Assembly: GCF_014695715.1 (NCBI RefSeq)
Contig: NZ_JACJOT010000001.1
Location: 248,001 to 312,000 of the forward strand
Source: Microcoleus sp. FACHB-68
GTDB lineage: Bacteria > Cyanobacteriota > Cyanobacteriia > Cyanobacteriales > Oscillatoriaceae
Direction of reading: 5' to 3'
DNA length: 64,000 nt
The number at the start of each line of letters is the position of its first letter. Position 1 is the stretch's first letter. The notes under the pieces are model-generated. The model saw only the letters and a list, made by a program, of their open reading frames with translations, ran no database searches and was not told the origin of the DNA. Shown here in pieces: positions 59,308 through 64,000 of this stretch. The translations under genes and the position numbers were made by a program.

Positions 59308-60660
59308 ATGACCTTCGATTACGACCTATTTGTGATTGGTGCGGGTTCTGGGGGGCTGGCAGCTTCCAAACGAGCAGCCTCCTATGGAGCTAAGGTAGCG
59401 ATTGCAGAAGGCGATTTAGTGGGCGGAACCTGTGTGATTCGAGGTTGCGTTCCGAAAAAACTGATGGTGTATGCCTCAAGCTTCTCCCATCTCTATGAAG
59501 ATGCGCTGGGTTACGGCTGGGGGAAAGTTGAACCCAGTTTCGACTGGAAAAAACTGACTGAAGTGGTAGACAAAGAAGTTCGTCGGTTAAGCCAACTGCA
59601 TATTAGTTTCCTAGAAAAAGCCGGCGTAGAGCTATTTCCAGGCTATGGCAAACTCTTAGACGCCCATACCGTAGAAGTGGGCGATCGCAAATTCACGGCT
59701 GACAAAATTCTGATTGCCGTGGGGGGACACCCTGTCAAGCCTGACAGACCGGGCATGGAGTATACAATCAGCTCTGATGGTATGTTCCACTTGCCGGAAC
59801 AACCCAAACGTTTTGTCGCCATTGGTGCCGGCTATATCGCGGTGGAATTCGCTTGTATTATGAACGGTCTAGGTTCAGAAGTTACTCTGATCAACCGGCA
59901 AGAAAAAATATTGCGCGGGTTTGATGAGGATCTTCGCACCGGCATTCAGGATGGCATGAGCAAACACGGGATTCGCTTTATCTCTGGTTTAGAAGATCAC
60001 ACACTCAGTATCGAAAAGCAACCAGACGGGCTGAAGGTAACTGTATCAGTCGGCGGTCAAGAACAGACAGTCATGGCAGACGCGATTTTGTGTGCCACCG
60101 GACGCAAGCCAAATATCAGTAAGCTGGGTTTAGAAAATGCCGGTGTGGAAATCATCAACGATGCCATTGCCGTCAAATCCGACAGCAGCACCAGCCAACC
60201 CAATATCTTTGCCGTCGGTGACTGCACTGATCGGCTGAATCTAACGCCGGTTGCCATTGCCGAAGGGCGGGCGTTTGCAGATACCGAATTCGGACATACC
60301 CCGCGCCATATCAGTCATTCCAATGTGGCGACTGCAGTGTTTTCTCAACCGGAAGGCGGCACAGTTGGTTTAACGGAAGCCGAAGCACGGGAAAAATTAG
60401 GGGATGCGGTGAAGATTTATCGCGCCAGTTTCCGCCCTATGTTTCACAGTCTCACCGGCGCTGATGAGAAAACAATGGTGAAATTAGTCGTCGATAGTAC
60501 CACTGAGCGTGTACTGGGCGCTCACATGGTTGGCAAAGACAGCGCTGAAGTCATGCAAGGTCTGGCAATTGCGATTAATATGGGAGCCACTAAAAAAGAC
60601 TTCGATGCCACTATTGGTATCCATCCCTCAACGGCAGAGGAGTTCGTCACTTTGCGATAG
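59308..60660 (+). CDS. gor: Glutathione-disulfide reductase
   Basis: A 450-residue NAD(P)H-flavin disulfide reductase. FAD-binding GAGSGGLAASKRAA is at the N-terminus, the redox-active pair is in GGTCVIRGCVPKKLMVYA, the NADPH site is GAGYIAVEFACIMNGLGSEV, and the C-terminal dimer His-Glu site is in IHPSTAEEFVTL. ATG 59308 is chosen over GTG 59281 for an AAGGGAG site. It keeps glutathione reduced for peroxide defence. It stands alone, upstream of carB. Confidence 0.94.
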   Translation: MTFDYDLFVIGAGSGGLAASKRAASYGAKVAIAEGDLVGGTCVIRGCVPKKLMVYASSFSHLYEDALGYGWGKVEPSFDWKKLTEVVDKEVRRLSQLHISFLEKAGVELFPGYGKLLDAHTVEVGDRKFTADKILIAVGGHPVKPDRPGMEYTISSDGMFHLPEQPKRFVAIGAGYIAVEFACIMNGLGSEVTLINRQEKILRGFDEDLRTGIQDGMSKHGIRFISGLEDHTLSIEKQPDGLKVTVSVGGQEQTVMADAILCATGRKPNISKLGLENAGVEIINDAIAVKSDSSTSQPNIFAVGDCTDRLNLTPVAIAEGRAFADTEFGHTPRHISHSNVATAVFSQPEGGTVGLTEAEAREKLGDAVKIYRASFRPMFHSLTGADEKTMVKLVVDSTTERVLGAHMVGKDSAEVMQGLAIAINMGATKKDFDATIGIHPSTAEEFVTLR

Positions 60661-61073
60661 ATATTCATCTGTCTGTTGTCGGCATCTTGCCTGCCATAAA
60701 CTAGCCCTGGTAAAACAATTCCCGAAAAATGCCGATGCCAGGGCCGGTTATGGAAAAACTAAGCGCTTGCTCAAAGATTCCCGATATCACTGCAACTCAT
60801 TAGCTGCGGTGGCTTCTATTTTGGGCTTTGAAAATTCAGAAGTTCGAGCCGGCAACACAGGGATTAGGGGAACCGGCTGGATTCTTCCCTATGCACCATG
60901 TCATCAAAAATTGGCAAACTCGCAGATAAAATCCGGCAACTCCTAGTAGAAACCTCTTAAAATAAACTGGATTTAGCAATCAGCGGTCACGTCTTCCCTG
61001 ATCTTGTGGGAGTGCGGAGTCCTCAGTTGCAACTGCTAATCTAAAATCTAAAATCTAAAATCTAAAATCAGGT
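60661..61073. other. Spacer between gor and carB
   Basis: 413 bases without a supported gene. The last 36 bases hold four to five AATCTAA heptamers (61038-61069) that run up to the carB ribosome site. An open frame running through 60509-60946 overlaps gor in another frame and is not supported. Confidence 0.5.
61038..61069. repeat. AATCTAA heptamer repeat abutting the carB start
   Basis: Four perfect AATCTAA units and part of a fifth end five bases before the carB ATG, leaving only AGGT between repeat and start codon. Confidence 0.85.
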
Positions 61074-64000
61074 ATGCCCCGCCGCGACGACATTCACAAA
61101 ATTCTGCTGCTTGGTTCTGGCCCTATTGTGATTGGCCAATCTTGTGAGTTTGATTACTCAGGCACCCAAGCTTGCAAAGCGCTGCGCGAAGAAGGATATG
61201 AGGTGGTACTGGTTAATTCTAACCCGGCCACCATTATGACAGACCCGCAAACAGCCGACCGCACCTACATTGAGCCGCTGACACCAGAAATGGTGGAAAA
61301 AGTCATCGCCAAAGAGCGACCTGACGCCCTTCTGCCAACGATGGGAGGCCAAACGGCGCTGAACCTCGCGGTGACTTTGTCTAAGAATGGAGTTCTGGAA
61401 AAGTACGGCGTAGAGTTAATTGGTGCGAAGTTGCCGGCTATTGAGATGGCTGAAGACCGGCTGCTGTTTAAAGAGGCGATGGCGCGGATAGGCGTAGCCG
61501 TCTGTCCTTCCGGAATCGCCAAGACGCTGGACGAATCTAAGGCGGTTGCCAAACAAATCGGCTACTATCCCATTATTATTCGACCGGCCTTTACCCTCGG
61601 CGGCAGTGGCGGCGGCATTGCCTACAACAAAGAAGAATTTGAAGAAATGGCCCAAGCCGGCCTTGATGCGTCGCCGACGTCACAAATCTTGATTGAGCAG
61701 TCGCTCTTGGGATGGAAAGAATACGAGCTGGAAGTGATGCGGGACTTGGCGGATAATGTGGTCATTATCTGCTCCATCGAAAACATCGACCCGATGGGGA
61801 TTCACACCGGCGACTCGATTACCGTTGCGCCGGCGCAAACGCTGACCGATAAGGAATACCAACGGCTGCGAGACGCTTCGATTAAAATTATCCGCGAGAT
61901 TGGCGTCGAAACCGGCGGCTCAAACATTCAATTTGCCGTTAACCCCGCCAGCGGCGAGTTCATCGTCATTGAGATGAACCCCCGCGTTTCCCGTTCCTCT
62001 GCTTTGGCATCCAAAGCCACCGGCTTCCCGATCGCCAAGTTTGCGGCTAAACTCGCCGTCGGTTACACCCTCAATGAAATTCCCAACGACATCACCAAGA
62101 AAACCCCGGCAAGCTTTGAACCCACCATTGACTATGTGGTAACAAAAGTCCCCCGGTTTGCCTTTGAAAAATTCCCCGGAACCACATCGACCCTCACAAC
62201 CCAGATGAAGTCCGTGGGAGAAGCGATGGCAATGGGTCGCACCTTCCAAGAATCTCTGCAAAAAGCCCTGCGATCCCTGGAAACTGGACGCGCCGGCTGG
62301 GGTTGCGACCGGCAAGAGGTCTTGCCCAGCTTAGAGCAAATTCGGGCCGGTTTGCGAACCCCCAATCCGGAACGCATTTTCACCGTTCGCCACGCTATGC
62401 AGATGGGCATGACGGTTGAGGAAATCTACGAACTCACCGGCATTGATCCCTGGTTCTTAGACAAGTTGGAGGATTTGCTGCAAACTGAGAAATTCCTGAA
62501 GCGGACTCAGCTAAAGAGCTTGACAAAAGAGCAAGTTTATGATATTAAGCGGAAAGGATTCAGTGATCGGCAAATCGCCTACGCCACCAAAACCCATGAA
62601 GACGAAGTCCGCGCCTATCGGCAACAGTTCGGGATCAAGCCGGCGTACAAACTGGTAGACACTTGCGCCGCCGAGTTTGAAGCCAAAACGCCTTACTACT
62701 ACTCCACCTACGAAGAAGAAACCGAGATCATCCCCTCTGACAAACGCAAAGTCATGATCCTCGGTGGTGGCCCTAACCGCATCGGCCAAGGAATTGAGTT
62801 TGACTACTGTTGCTGTCATGCCTCCTACTCCCTACGGGAGCAAGGGTTTGAGACGATTATGGTCAACTCCAATCCAGAAACCGTTTCCACCGACTACGAC
62901 ACCAGTGATCGCCTCTACTTTGAACCCCTGACCAAAGAAGATGTACTTAACATCATCGAGGCAGAAAACCCCGAAGGCATCATCATCCAATTCGGCGGCC
63001 AAACGCCCCTGAAACTGGCGGTTCCCTTACAAAAGTTTCTGACTCAAGCACTCAGCAACCCGGATTCAGGAGTGAAGACTAAAATCTGGGGCACCTCTCC
63101 AGACTCAATCGACACTGCCGAAGATCGGGAACGGTTTGAGAAAATTTTGCGCCACCTCGATATTAAACAGCCCGCAAATGGGATGGCCCGAAATTTTGAG
63201 GATGCTTTGGTGGTGGCTAAGCGGATTGGCTATCCGGTGGTGGTGCGTCCTAGCTATGTGTTAGGTGGACGGGCAATGGAAATTGTCTATTCTGACCTTG
63301 AGCTGGAACGCTACATGATTTTTGCGGTTCAGGTGGAGCCAGATCACCCGATTTTAATTGATAAGTTCTTGGAGAATGCGATTGAGGTTGATGTGGATGC
63401 GATCGCAGATCATACAGGGCGTGTGGTCATCGGTGGCATCATGGAACACATTGAGGAGGCCGGCATTCACTCTGGGGACTCGGCTTGCTCAATTCCTTAT
63501 ATAACCCTCTCCTCGGATGTCTTAGACACCATTCGGACTTGGACAGTGGAACTGGCGAAGGAACTGAAGGTGGTGGGTTTGATGAATATCCAGTATGCCG
63601 TACAGGGCGAACAGGTTTACATTCTGGAAGCCAACCCCCGCGCCTCTCGGACTGTGCCGTTTGTCTCTAAGGCGATTGGCGTTCCTTTGGCGAAGATGGC
63701 ATCGCGTGTGATGTCTGGTGAAACTCTAGAGTCTTTAGGGTTTACTGAGGAGATTATTCCCCAGCATATTTCTGTGAAAGAAGCGGTGCTGCCGTTTGAT
63801 AAGTTTGCCGGTTCGGATACAATTTTAGGGCCAGAAATGCGCTCCACCGGCGAGGTGATGGGCATTGACACCGATTTTGGTACGGCGTTTGCGAAGGCGG
63901 AATTAGGAGCCGGCCAGCGTTTGCCCCTGTCTGGCACTGTGTTTGTATCAATGACGGATCGGGAGAAAGCTGCCGTTGTGCCGGTTGTTAAGGATTTAAT
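61074..64000 (+). CDS. carB: Carbamoyl-phosphate synthase large subunit (5' part)
   Basis: The open frame starts [22 protein letters not shown] and runs off the window after about 975 codons; the family has about 1080. CarB makes carbamoyl phosphate from bicarbonate, ammonia and two ATP for pyrimidine and arginine synthesis. The first ATP-grasp half has [16 protein letters not shown] and [20 protein letters not shown]; the second has [34 protein letters not shown] and [20 protein letters not shown]. The missing part is the C-terminal allosteric domain. The start is fixed by homologues. Confidence 0.96.
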   Translation, partial: MPRRDDIHKILLLGSGPIVIGQSCEFDYSGTQACKALREEGYEVVLVNSNPATIMTDPQTADRTYIEPLTPEMVEKVIAKERPDALLPTMGGQTALNLAVTLSKNGVLEKYGVELIGAKLPAIEMAEDRLLFKEAMARIGVAVCPSGIAKTLDESKAVAKQIGYYPIIIRPAFTLGGSGGGIAYNKEEFEEMAQAGLDASPTSQILIEQSLLGWKEYELEVMRDLADNVVIICSIENIDPMGIHTGDSITVAPAQTLTDKEYQRLRDASIKIIREIGVETGGSNIQFAVNPASGEFIVIEMNPRVSRSSALASKATGFPIAKFAAKLAVGYTLNEIPNDITKKTPASFEPTIDYVVTKVPRFAFEKFPGTTSTLTTQMKSVGEAMAMGRTFQESLQKALRSLETGRAGWGCDRQEVLPSLEQIRAGLRTPNPERIFTVRHAMQMGMTVEEIYELTGIDPWFLDKLEDLLQTEKFLKRTQLKSLTKEQVYDIKRKGFSDRQIAYATKTHEDEVRAYRQQFGIKPAYKLVDTCAAEFEAKTPYYYSTYEEETEIIPSDKRKVMILGGGPNRIGQGIEFDYCCCHASYSLREQGFETIMVNSNPETVSTDYDTSDRLYFEPLTKEDVLNIIEAENPEGIIIQFGGQTPLKLAVPLQKFLTQALSNPDSGVKTKIWGTSPDSIDTAEDRERFEKILRHLDIKQPANGMARNFEDALVVAKRIGYPVVVRPSYVLGGRAMEIVYSDLELERYMIFAVQVEPDHPILIDKFLENAIEVDVDAIADHTGRVVIGGIMEHIEEAGIHSGDSACSIPYITLSSDVLDTIRTWTVELAKELKVVGLMNIQYAVQGEQVYILEANPRASRTVPFVSKAIGVPLAKMASRVMSGETLESLGFTEEIIPQHISVKEAVLPFDKFAGSDTILGPEMRSTGEVMGIDTDFGTAFAKAELGAGQRLPLSGTVFVSMTDREKAAVVPVVKDL

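Noticed and set aside
60509-60946. 145-codon frame overlapping the gor 3' end
   Set aside because: It is out of frame with gor over half its length and has no family features after it.

Overview
This 64 kb window is cyanobacterial chromosome. Markers are the allophycocyanin core genes apcA, apcB and apcC with the core-membrane linker apcE, System II cytochrome c maturation (ccdA, ccs1), a cyanobacterial aa3-type oxidase cluster, SufR, CbiB/CobD, type 2 IPP isomerase and chains of heptanucleotide repeats typical of filamentous cyanobacteria. The four-repeat ApcE predicts a pentacylindrical phycobilisome core. Species cannot be fixed from the sequence; an Oscillatoriales/Coleofasciculales-like filamentous organism is my best guess. 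The hexamer GCCGGC is scattered through genes and spacers far more densely than the classical HIP1 octamer GCGATCGC.

Layout. 1-5.2 kb: end of queF, then ccs1, a small NrtS-like gene, ccdA, a Uma2-family gene and ftsW. 5.4-7.3 kb: apcA-apcB-apcC on the minus strand. 8.1-12.4 kb: accessory block (TPR protein, antitoxin remnant, Cys-motif hypothetical, methyltransferase, secreted protein). 13.1-16.3 kb: apcE on the plus strand. 16.45-19.07 kb: a peptidoglycan-binding protein and an RTX-type protein bracketed by two inverted copies of a 105-bp MITE-like element. 19.1-24.5 kb: aspartic-protease-like protein, second Uma2 gene, and a very large RelE-like/UvrD-helicase/TPR fusion. 25.0-32.6 kb: respiratory oxidase region, ctaC-ctaD-ctaE facing ctaA-ctaB, with a TnpB-only IS200/IS605-type element in the divergent gap. 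32.8-46.9 kb: mostly housekeeping genes (ctpB-like protease, conserved membrane protein, YdcF-like, recJ, cobD, pyrR, fni, sppA, the GDYXXLXY/DUF2157 pair, sufR). 47.5-58.5 kb: signalling (GGDEF-EAL protein, two tiny paralogous membrane peptides, a third Uma2 gene, and a CheW/MCP/CheA-like operon). 59.3-64 kb: glutathione reductase and the start of carB, cut by the window end.

How parts work together. Ccs1 and CcdA form the lumenal haem-ligation and thiol-reduction machinery for c-type cytochromes. CtaA and CtaB make haem A for the CtaCDE oxidase. ApcA, ApcB, ApcC and ApcE build the antenna core. The chemotaxis-like operon encodes a receptor, a coupling protein and a CheA-like hybrid that appears to lack the phospho-accepting His domain, so its output mechanism is in doubt.

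The most unusual items are the three-part helicase fusion, the MITE-bracketed two-gene unit, the CheA without P1, the apparent in-frame entry of intergenic repeat DNA into recJ, the MCP and the GGDEF-EAL linker, and the two tandem small membrane peptides. I did not recognise any tRNA, rRNA or CRISPR array.
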